Shown: positions 7,978 through 13,635 of the stretch, in pieces
Position numbering within the stretch: position 1 is the first letter of the stretch
How the letters are laid out: each line of letters begins with the position of its first letter
Assembly (NCBI GenBank): GCA_002373855.1
Contig: DFKO01000212.1
Location: forward strand, 1 to 13,635
Direction: 5' to 3'
Length of the DNA stretch: 13,635 bases
From: Lachnospiraceae bacterium UBA3643
GTDB taxonomy: Bacteria; Bacillota; Clostridia; Lachnospirales; Lachnospiraceae
Made by a program: the position numbers and the translations under genes
The notes under the pieces: model-generated
Databases searched by the model: none
The model's input: the letters and a program-made list of their open reading frames with translations, nothing else
Told to the model about the DNA's origin: nothing

Positions 7978-8649
7978 CTACTCTTTTGTCTCTTCCGGCA
8001 CCTGGCTCATCATATACTTCTGGATTGCAATGGTCTCACTGTCTGCTTCCTTTATACTTCCAAGTATGAGGTCGTCGGATATTCCACAGAATATCTCAAC
8101 CAGTTCCTTGTCAAGCTGGGTTCCCGCCACCAGTCTAAGCTCAAACAATGCGTCCTCATGATTCTTTACAGGTCTGTGAGCCTGGGGGATTGTGATTGCA
8201 AGATATGTATCAACGATAGCCATGAGTCTTGAGGCAAGGGGTATCTCCTTATCCTTAAGATGATACTGTCCGTTACCGTCTATTCGTTCCCTGTAATATC
8301 TCAGCCATCCCGCAATATCCTTAAGGTGATATATGTCAGCGAGCATGTCCGCTCCTATGCTGTCATATTTATTCATTACTTCATGCTCCTCAGGGCTTAA
8401 CTTCCCGGCTTTGTTTCTGATATCGGGAGGAATGCTCATCTTTCCAATATCAATAAACAGAACCGCATATATGAGGTCATCCTTATTAATCTTAATCCTG
8501 TAACGGAAAGGAAGGCAGTCATAAAATACCGACATAATATGCATGGCCTGAATGGAGTGTCCCCTGAACGACGGGATGCCTCCCTGAATCACGCCTATAA
8601 AGAGTGTGATGAAATCCATACTTTTTATTTCTTTTTTTCTACCTAACAT
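7978..8649 (-). CDS. Degenerate HD-GYP domain protein (probable inactive c-di-GMP phosphodiesterase)
   Basis: A small cytoplasmic protein that is essentially one HD-GYP domain. The fold is recognisable: GHS near the N-terminus, IDIGKMSIPPDI, NKAGKLSPEE, RIDGNG, KEIPLASRLMAIVD, and a late GTQLDKELVEIF. However, the metal ligands are largely lost. The HD His is Ile66 (only Asp67 is left), the next ligand His is Tyr95, the HHE pair is Tyr-Arg-Glu (119-121), and GYP has become GQY (127-129). Hydrolysis of c-di-GMP is therefore unlikely; binding or scaffolding is possible. I place the start at ATG 8649 (223 residues), four bases after the cyclase stop, because GGGGA lies eight bases upstream. A GTG at 8664 would add five residues but has no ribosome site. 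It is the middle gene of a cyclase/HD-GYP/TRAP-SBP unit. Confidence 0.85.
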   Translation of the reverse strand: MLGRKKEIKSMDFITLFIGVIQGGIPSFRGHSIQAMHIMSVFYDCLPFRYRIKINKDDLIYAVLFIDIGKMSIPPDIRNKAGKLSPEEHEVMNKYDSIGADMLADIYHLKDIAGWLRYYRERIDGNGQYHLKDKEIPLASRLMAIVDTYLAITIPQAHRPVKNHEDALFELRLVAGTQLDKELVEIFCGISDDLILGSIKEADSETIAIQKYMMSQVPEETKE

Positions 8650-8653
8650 AATC

Positions 8654-9877
8654 TCATTCCCCACTCACAAAGGTAATACGATTTCGGCCGCTTTCCTTCG
8701 ACCGATAGAGAGCCCTGTCAGCCCGGCTGTACGCTTCATCAATCGCTGTTTCCTCAGGCTTTATCTCCGTGACACCAATTGATGAGTGGACTCCGTTTAA
8801 ACCTTCAATCTCCATGCTATTCAGTCTCTGTAGAAATTCATCTATCTGTTTCTCGGCTGCTTTTTTTGTTCTCTGACCACGGAGCATAATGATGAATTCA
8901 TCTCCTCCAAGCCTTCCTGCAAATGAAGTTTTATTCTTCATTGTACGTTCGGGATAATCTGCCAGTTCACCTCTGTCGCCGACGAGGAATTTGTTTATGG
9001 AATCTCCGACCATCTGGAGCACCTTGTCTCCCATCTGATGACCGAGCTTGTCGTTAATCTGCTTAAAGAAATCTATGTCCATCAGAATAAGGACCATATA
9101 TTCATCATGGTCAAGACGCATAATCTCCGATGCCATGGACATGAATCGTCCTCGGCTAAGTACCATGGTCAACGGATCAAAGCTGGACTTCACACTGAGT
9201 TCCCTTGTAATCTGAAGATTTTTGCAGAAGATTCCAAACTGTCCTATACGTGTCCTCTGTATAAAGAAATGAAGAACTATACAGAGCGAGAAAAACAGAA
9301 TTGAATAAAAGATATCCTCATTGGCAATGGAAATCGGCTTTGCAGACAATGACATAAAAGACAAGCCTTTAAGAATCGGAAAAAGATAAAGGATATTAAT
9401 AACTATCAGCGACAACATCATGCAGAGCATCGTGTCAATGAACAGTCCCGATACAAGCACTATTACCACAGGGTACATTGTTGATGGTTTTGATGACTGA
9501 ACCATGCCGACGAAAATAGCGAAAAATCCGATAAGAAAAATACATATATATGGAATAATTCTGACATTCATAAACTGCCATTTTGAAGCCATTATAAGAT
9601 AGACCTCAAAAACCAGCGAAAGCACAAAAAAGATAACAAATATGAATACAGGGGAAATTACCACTCTGTCGAGACCGTTCATATTGAACTGGGGGAAAAT
9701 CTTCTTGCTTCCCGGAATCGAATCGTTTATACGGACGATCATGAAAAACAGAGACACAAGAAAAAACCACGTATTCAGAATAAATGCGTGACGCAGATTC
9801 GTTCTCCGTATCTGATCTTTGCAATCATTGTATATGGCTTTTTCATAGCCATAGTAGTTAATCTTTCTTATATCCAT
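8654..9877 (-). CDS. Membrane-bound diguanylate cyclase (GGDEF)
   Basis: Makes c-di-GMP from two GTP. The 407-residue protein has an N-terminal membrane part of about five to six helices (roughly 31-48, 76-97, 108-126, 135-167 probably as two, 189-206) with only short outside loops. A short linker leads to a GGDEF domain from about 232 (DPLTMVLSRGRF). The metal-binding DIDFFKQIND is at 267-276, GHQMGD follows, and the active-site GGDEF is intact at 324-328. The inhibitory RxxD site expected about nine residues before GGDEF is missing (NKTS there), and a hydrophilic insert of about 20 residues precedes the motif. The membrane domain matches no sensor family I can name. It is the first gene of a unit with the degenerate HD-GYP and TRAP-SBP genes. 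The ribosome site is modest (GTGGGA, spacer ATTAG). Confidence 0.92.
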   Translation of the reverse strand: MDIRKINYYGYEKAIYNDCKDQIRRTNLRHAFILNTWFFLVSLFFMIVRINDSIPGSKKIFPQFNMNGLDRVVISPVFIFVIFFVLSLVFEVYLIMASKWQFMNVRIIPYICIFLIGFFAIFVGMVQSSKPSTMYPVVIVLVSGLFIDTMLCMMLSLIVINILYLFPILKGLSFMSLSAKPISIANEDIFYSILFFSLCIVLHFFIQRTRIGQFGIFCKNLQITRELSVKSSFDPLTMVLSRGRFMSMASEIMRLDHDEYMVLILMDIDFFKQINDKLGHQMGDKVLQMVGDSINKFLVGDRGELADYPERTMKNKTSFAGRLGGDEFIIMLRGQRTKKAAEKQIDEFLQRLNSMEIEGLNGVHSSIGVTEIKPEETAIDEAYSRADRALYRSKESGRNRITFVSGE

Positions 9878-9893
9878 CTAATTCCCACTCTTT

Positions 9894-9940
9894 TTTATAC
9901 CAGTTTGTGAAATTATACCACAAGATATGGTATTTTACCA
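9894..9940 (-). promoter_or_regulatory. Promoter region with three TGGTAxAA repeats upstream of the membrane cyclase
   Basis: The minus strand carries TGGTATAAT (9920-9912), an extended -10, and a second TGGTATAAA (9902-9894) 18 bases downstream. A third related copy, TGGTAAAAT (9940-9932), is 20 bases upstream of the first. The upstream copy is also half of an inverted repeat, TGGTA-N3-TACCA (9928-9940). No good -35 is present. These may be tandem extended -10 promoters or operator half-sites. Confidence 0.45.
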
Positions 9941-10014
9941 TTATTCTTTGTTATTTTGCCCTATGTTTGATAAAAGAAGTTCAGACTGTTTACATCGAAG
10001 GTTGGTTGATGCGA

Positions 10015-10083
10015 GCAATAAAAAACATGGGGTCCAACGCTAAGCGAGGGCGCAATGCGTCGGACCCCATGTTTTTTTATTGC
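10015..10083. terminator. Long palindrome / bidirectional terminator with a two-hairpin head
   Basis: The arms pair over about 21 bp: 10015-10035 with 10062-10083, with a single bulged T near 10078. The core is CATGGGGTCC/GGACCCCATG, flanked by an A-run on one side and a T-run on the other, so it can end transcription both ways. It starts six bases after the TAG of the small membrane protein gene on its right and ends that operon. The 26-base head is unusually GC-rich and contains two tiny palindromes, CGC-TAA-GCG (10038-10046) and CGC-AAT-GCG (10051-10059), separated by AGGG. Confidence 0.75.
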
Positions 10084-10088
10084 ATTCA

Positions 10089-10397
10089 CTACTTTGATGA
10101 TAATCTCTTCTTAATTCTTCCCTGGGGATCTGAGACCAACAGGTTCACTACCCAAATTACAAGAGCAAGAGCTAATACTGCAAGACCAAGGAATGCATCA
10201 TTTAGCATATCCATGGGTGCCTGATTAAAGTACTCTGCTTTTAGCTCTGCAAATTCAAATATTGCATCCACAAACCACATGATTGATGCTCCCCAGAGCA
10301 TCATGCTAAGGAAATCGAGCTTATAATCCCTGTCTTTTTCCTTATACCACATGGCTGTAGTGATTACTGCTGCGATAACCGTTATTAATAATGTCAT
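10089..10397 (-). CDS. Small conserved-type membrane protein of unknown function (second of a pair)
   Basis: A 102-residue protein with about three hydrophobic segments: 1-16, about 29-48 and about 68-87. The middle segment and its flank carry WGASIMWFVDAIFEFAELKA, with acidic residues in or next to the membrane, and the C-terminus is basic (GRIKKRLSSK). The start ATG follows GGGGA. It lies 24 bases after the other small membrane protein gene and directly before the terminator. From memory, a similar pair recurs in Lachnospiraceae and other Firmicutes as hypothetical proteins; I cannot verify this here. No enzymatic motif is apparent, and function is unknown. Confidence 0.8.
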   Translation of the reverse strand: MTLLITVIAAVITTAMWYKEKDRDYKLDFLSMMLWGASIMWFVDAIFEFAELKAEYFNQAPMDMLNDAFLGLAVLALALVIWVVNLLVSDPQGRIKKRLSSK

Positions 10398-10421
10398 TTC
10401 TATTTCCCCTGTATACTGTAA

Positions 10422-10823
10422 TTACATTTCTTTGGCTTCATCGGAATCTTTCGATACGATCTTATCAGCCACCCTGCACATTGCAAGCCATACGATCGTG
10501 ACAAGGACAGCCATGGTCACGCCGACAGTTGCCATCTCCTTAAACATCTCCGCCATATCGACAGGATTGTTCATGGCCGTCAGGAACGGAAACCATGGAA
10601 CTATCTCGCCGTGCCATATATGTTCAAACAAAAGGAGGACCGAACCTCCAAGGAGGAGATTGCGGAGCCATTTAAGTTTTCTGCTGAGCGGGATCTTTAC
10701 ATCTGACGTAACCGCTTCACTTAATTCATTACTCTCTGCAAGCTTTACTTCTTTTTTAAGCTGTGATGATTCCATCACCTTTACTACAGCAGCCTCTGCT
10801 ACCGATACGAGAAAACATGCCAT
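10422..10823 (-). CDS. Small membrane protein with HxxWHGE motif, unknown function (first of a pair)
   Basis: A 133-residue protein. The first 15 residues are hydrophobic (MACFLVSVAEAAVV). A charged stretch follows (16-45), then a membrane helix (about 51-66) running straight into FEHIWHGEIVPWFPFL. A second helix lies at about 100-116 (ATVGVTMAVLVTIVWLAM), followed by a charged tail. The two histidines, tryptophans and glutamate in that motif sit at the membrane edge and could be ligand or metal contacts, which is inference. It begins 22 bases after the PAS-like/GGDEF gene with AGGAGG upstream, so it is co-transcribed with the cyclase and with the next small membrane protein. The family has no function known to me. 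Confidence 0.8.
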   Translation of the reverse strand: MACFLVSVAEAAVVKVMESSQLKKEVKLAESNELSEAVTSDVKIPLSRKLKWLRNLLLGGSVLLLFEHIWHGEIVPWFPFLTAMNNPVDMAEMFKEMATVGVTMAVLVTIVWLAMCRVADKIVSKDSDEAKEM

Positions 10824-10845
10824 AAATTCATCCTCCTGCTATTCA

Positions 10846-12606
10846 TTATTTATCAGCGTCATTTTTGAGCCATTTTTTATTTTTATACATCGCGACATCC
10901 GCTCTGTCAAAGATATCTTCAACCTTTTTATCCCTGCCGGGTCTGAACTCGGAGCATCCGACTGCAACTACAGGCTTGTCGCCTTCTCTTAGATTTTCTA
11001 TCACCCTGGCTTTGATACCCTCTATGATGGTCTCTCTGTTATCATAATCTTCACCCATCATCAGCACGACAAACTCATCTCCTCCGATTCTGTATACGGA
11101 ACTGTGTTTACAGGCATCGCATATTATCTTGCTTGCTCCCTTGATGTATTCATCCCCGACTTTATGACCGAGAGTATCATTTATCTTCTTTAAGTTATTC
11201 AGATCACATACAACAATGGCAAAGCCGGAAACATATCCCACATCCATCGCATACTGAAGCTGATCTTCTGCTTCCTTATATGCGTTCTTGTTTTTGACTC
11301 CGGTCAGTTCATCCATTATGGCCTGAACCCTTGCATCCCTTAAGTCTTTGTTTACCGACTCCTCACGGCGTACCTGATCGTCTATGTCCTCCACTCCCAC
11401 AATAAGGTGATTTTTATCACTTGCCCATATTATGGAGAGTTTTGTATGTCTGGCCTCACCGTTGATCACCAATCTGTACTTGGCGATGTACATCTTTCTG
11501 CCTTCCATCTGCTTTAAGATGTACTCCTTGTTCATAACCTTTTGGACAAACTCTCTGTCATCAGGGTATATTACCCTTTTTATATTTTTTTGAGTTTCCT
11601 CAAAAAAATCCCCTCCGCTCGTTGCTATGTCAAGGCTCTTGTATGCATCTGTTGCAGAAAACTCCAGATATCCGTTTGTATCCATATTTACATAGTAAAT
11701 CGTATTGTAATATGAAGCCAGACTCTCGGCTATCTGCCCGAAGATTACATTCTTTTCATTTGCATCATTGAGTTCCTTCTCAATTTCTGCCTCTCTGCTC
11801 CTGTCCTCTATACAAAAGAGGAAATACTTCCTGTCCTTTGTGTACATGGCGTTCATCCTGGTATAGACAAGTTCATTATTAAGCATGATCCTGTAATCCA
11901 GGGTTATGACATTTTTTTCCTCCAGAAGCTTCTGAAGATTTTTCTTGTTAAAGACTTCCTTTATCTTCTGGCGGTCCTCACTGTAGATCACACGAGCTGC
12001 ATTAAGTGTCGATTCCTCAAAAAACTTGTTACCTTTTCTGGGTACATCGAGTATGTCATACAAATTGGTATCTGATATCTGTACATATTTATCAGTCTCG
12101 GCATCCACATAAAAGATAGTGCTGTAATGAGAAGCCAACTGAACAGCTATCTGGTTAAACTTTTCTCTTTCTCTCTCAAGTCTTTTTCTCTCTTCGCTGA
12201 ACCGGACTTCCTTGTCGATATTGATCACACCGAGAACCAGATACTCATCCTGCTTTGTGTCATTAACTCTCATGACACGGAGTCTGTACCATACAGGTTT
12301 ACCGTCAATCATCAGACGGTAATCTATGCTCTTCATCTCACCGTTTAATACTTTTTTAAACAGATTTTCTTTCTGAATATCCGCGACAAATATATGACGG
12401 TCATCCTCATATACGAGATTTTCCGAGTCCGTGATCAGATCAGCAAAAAAATCATCTCCACTCTTATCTTCCACGAGAATGTGATGATCGGCATCCACAG
12501 CATATCCTATATATTCATTTGTAACCGCATTGACATAAAAGACATTAGAATAGTCAACGAATAACGCTTCTGCTATTTTAGAAACAATCCCATCATGACC
12601 CGTCAT
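10846..12606 (-). CDS. Cytoplasmic diguanylate cyclase with triplicated PAS-like sensor domain
   Basis: The 586-residue protein has no membrane segment. Three copies of one domain of about 120 residues occupy roughly 8-132, 150-268 and 290-408, at a regular 140-142 residue period. Each has a Y(S/N)T/V-I/V-F/Y-YV opening (NVFYVN, TIFYVD, TIYYVN), a central FF followed by an aliphatic-Y-x-(E/D)-D-R step (VYEDDR, IYSEDR, IYPDDR), and a (D/K)YRLMI-type strand. This is PAS-like. Short basic/acidic helical linkers join them. The GGDEF domain (about 428-580) has DELTGVKNKNAY, CDLNNLKKIND and an intact GGDEF (508-512), so cyclase activity is expected. The RxxD inhibitory site is absent (CKHS). The ATG has GGGGAGA seven bases upstream. 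It heads an operon with the two small membrane proteins. Signal and ligand are unknown. Confidence 0.92.
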   Translation of the reverse strand: MTGHDGIVSKIAEALFVDYSNVFYVNAVTNEYIGYAVDADHHILVEDKSGDDFFADLITDSENLVYEDDRHIFVADIQKENLFKKVLNGEMKSIDYRLMIDGKPVWYRLRVMRVNDTKQDEYLVLGVINIDKEVRFSEERKRLEREREKFNQIAVQLASHYSTIFYVDAETDKYVQISDTNLYDILDVPRKGNKFFEESTLNAARVIYSEDRQKIKEVFNKKNLQKLLEEKNVITLDYRIMLNNELVYTRMNAMYTKDRKYFLFCIEDRSREAEIEKELNDANEKNVIFGQIAESLASYYNTIYYVNMDTNGYLEFSATDAYKSLDIATSGGDFFEETQKNIKRVIYPDDREFVQKVMNKEYILKQMEGRKMYIAKYRLVINGEARHTKLSIIWASDKNHLIVGVEDIDDQVRREESVNKDLRDARVQAIMDELTGVKNKNAYKEAEDQLQYAMDVGYVSGFAIVVCDLNNLKKINDTLGHKVGDEYIKGASKIICDACKHSSVYRIGGDEFVVLMMGEDYDNRETIIEGIKARVIENLREGDKPVVAVGCSEFRPGRDKKVEDIFDRADVAMYKNKKWLKNDADK

Positions 12607-12630
12607 GCAAAATCTCCCCTGGTTAAACTC

Positions 12631-12639
12631 ACTTTACCA
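12631..12639 (-). promoter_or_regulatory. Possible extended -10 for the triplicated-sensor cyclase
   Basis: The minus strand reads TGGTAAAGT, an imperfect extended -10, about 25 bases before the start codon. No convincing -35 is present at 16-18 bases, where the preceding gene's terminator lies. The site resembles TGGTAAAAT upstream of the other cyclase gene. Confidence 0.3.
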
Positions 12640-12651
12640 TATACTTTATGC

Positions 12652-12679
12652 AAAAACAGGTGGGTATCATGCCCACCTG
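12652..12679 (-). terminator. Rho-independent terminator after the CPBP protease gene
   Basis: CAGGTGGG and CCCACCTG (12657-12664 and 12672-12679) form a perfect 8-bp stem with a seven-base loop. Five Ts follow on the minus strand (12656-12652). It begins about 30 bases past the stop codon at 12709. Confidence 0.85.
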
Positions 12680-12708
12680 CAAACCCTCTATTGTATTCTA
12701 ACATAAAA

Positions 12709-13605
12709 TCAGTTTTTTATCATCTTAAATTTCTCCAAAAGGACACATATTATGATAACCGCCAACATGCTTATAATCATGGCAAAAAGCCCCGGAAAAA
12801 GCATTTTGCCCTCCCCGATCCTGTCATAATTGGCAAAGCCTGCCAGGATACTGGGACCTGCATTATTCACTCCATGCATAATTGCTGCAGGCCATACTGA
12901 ACCGGATTTAACAGTAACAAATGTTAGTATCATTCCCATAAGTGTACACATAATACACATTTCCAGTATTCCCACATACGGAAATCCGGGATAATCCGTA
13001 CCGAAATTGTGACCGATACATGTAAGCGGCGCATGCCAGATTCCCCAGATAATACCGCCGATTATTACTGCTTTGCCTTTACCCATCAGTTTCATGAGTT
13101 TCGGCATCATATATCCGCGCCAACCGGCTTCCTCTCCAAATGCGGCAAAAGAGAAAAAGGTACCGGATACAATCGCTGCAACCGGAAATGAAATGAGTTC
13201 TCTTTTCGAAATTTCCAGTTCCATGTAATAACCGGGATCGTATAAGCCCGAAACAAGCAGCAAATCCAGACCTATTCTGAGCTCTGTATAAAACCACGGA
13301 AGCAAAATAGCCATGATATAGAGAATAATCTTCCTGTCCTTAAGATTTATCCCAAACATCAGTGGATTATCACCTTTTAATGAATACCCCTCTTTTGTAA
13401 TCTTCCTTGTAAGCATATTTGCAATAAAAGGAAACAGCATTCCGAGAGCCACAAAACTCTGCTTATATGATCCGATACTCTCCCATGTTTCTCCGGGTTT
13501 AATAAATACAAGGAACCACGCCCATGCAAGTCCAAAGGAAAGGGCGAGATATATGAGCAGGGACTTTAAGTCCTTTTTCTTATCTGTTTTTTTCTCATCA
13601 ATCAT
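12709..13605 (-). CDS. CPBP family intramembrane metalloprotease (CAAX-like/Abi)
   Basis: A 298-residue polytopic membrane protein with all CPBP motifs. The EExxxR motif is GEEAGWRGYM (Glu158, Glu159, Arg163). Motif 2 is IWGIWHAPL (His191). Motif 3 is MHGVNNAG (His244, Asn247/248). These Glu/His residues would hold zinc within the membrane. The hydrophobic segments start at about 14, and the N-terminus is very lysine-rich (MIDEKKTDKKKDLK). Family members cleave prenylated or other membrane proteins, or act in bacteriocin immunity and signalling; the substrate here cannot be told. The start ATG at 13605 follows AAGG with a six-base spacer, and the extended frame meets TGA at 13627-13629. Its promoter lies beyond the right edge. 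It is monocistronic at its 3' side, with its own terminator. Confidence 0.93.
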   Translation of the reverse strand: MIDEKKTDKKKDLKSLLIYLALSFGLAWAWFLVFIKPGETWESIGSYKQSFVALGMLFPFIANMLTRKITKEGYSLKGDNPLMFGINLKDRKIILYIMAILLPWFYTELRIGLDLLLVSGLYDPGYYMELEISKRELISFPVAAIVSGTFFSFAAFGEEAGWRGYMMPKLMKLMGKGKAVIIGGIIWGIWHAPLTCIGHNFGTDYPGFPYVGILEMCIMCTLMGMILTFVTVKSGSVWPAAIMHGVNNAGPSILAGFANYDRIGEGKMLFPGLFAMIISMLAVIIICVLLEKFKMIKN

Positions 13606-13635
13606 AGCTGACCTTGTATGATGTTTTCAGAAGCT

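Larger units (their letters stand above)
9878..10088. other. Intergenic region between the two c-di-GMP gene units
   Basis: This 211-base gap is the longest in the window without a gene. It holds the cyclase promoter repeats at its left and the long palindrome (10015-10083) at its right. The stretch in between, 9941-10014, has no coding frame, hairpin or known RNA motif that I can recognise. Confidence 0.5.

Noticed and set aside
7549..8232. Open frame of 227 codons on the plus strand opposite the TRAP and HD-GYP genes.
   Set aside because: It runs antisense across two clear genes and a gene junction, with no recognisable motif; a shadow frame.
9878..10014. Possible c-di-GMP riboswitch near the cyclase genes.
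   Set aside because: No GEMM-type core (GGNCACGCACAGGGC-like) or paired receptor stems are seen on either strand, and the leader of the minus-strand gene is only about 28 bases.
10351..10992. Open frame of 213 codons on the plus strand opposite the small membrane protein and cyclase genes.
   Set aside because: It is antisense to genes with good ribosome sites and family-like sequence. Its own protein is low-complexity Ser/Thr/Ile-rich, with no domain and no ribosome site.
1..13635. Mobile element, CRISPR array, prophage or recent transfer.
   Set aside because: No transposase or integrase gene, terminal repeat pair or spaced direct repeats are seen, and base composition looks even across the window.

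Overview
The window reads as a stretch of chromosome from a low-GC Gram-positive anaerobe, most likely a Lachnospiraceae-type Clostridium relative (Butyrivibrio/Roseburia-like; genus not resolvable by eye). The reasons are moderate AT richness, strong AGGAGG ribosome sites, lipobox-type binding proteins, several c-di-GMP proteins and a pair of small membrane proteins of a kind I recall from that family. Eleven genes are complete and one runs off the left edge. All but the fructose-phosphate kinase are on the minus strand. There are no rRNA, tRNA, CRISPR or insertion-sequence features.

Layout from left to right. (1) 1-538, minus: start of a membrane-anchored protein with a fibronectin-III-like domain, cut by the window edge. 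(2) 633-1550, plus: 1-phosphofructokinase (fruK), divergent from (1) and tail-to-tail with (3), with the two 3' ends overlapping by 37 bp. (3) 1514-3193, minus: a methyl-accepting chemotaxis protein with its own extended -10 promoter. (4) 3318-6816, minus: a four-gene ABC uptake operon: lipoprotein binding protein (ABC_sub_bind family), LivH-type permease, ATPase and a TM198-like membrane protein. It has a recognisable promoter, and its terminator has the last gene's stop codon in the loop. (5) 6939-9877, minus: a three-gene unit made of a membrane diguanylate cyclase, an HD-GYP domain that has lost most of its metal ligands, and an orphan TRAP-type binding lipoprotein, ended by a clear terminator. 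(6) 10089-12606, minus: a cytoplasmic diguanylate cyclase with three copies of one PAS-like sensor domain, followed by two small uncharacterised membrane proteins and a long, unusual palindrome acting as terminator. (7) 12709-13605, minus: a CPBP (CAAX-like) intramembrane protease with its own terminator.

Taken together the region is about sensing and uptake: a chemoreceptor, two diguanylate cyclases, one likely dead c-di-GMP phosphodiesterase domain and two solute-binding lipoproteins. The most interesting unit is (5), where an extracellular solute-binding protein without its transporter is apparently co-transcribed with a membrane cyclase and a pseudo-HD-GYP protein, suggesting a ligand-to-c-di-GMP signalling module. 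Second is (6), which links a triplicated-sensor cyclase to two conserved-looking membrane proteins of unknown function.
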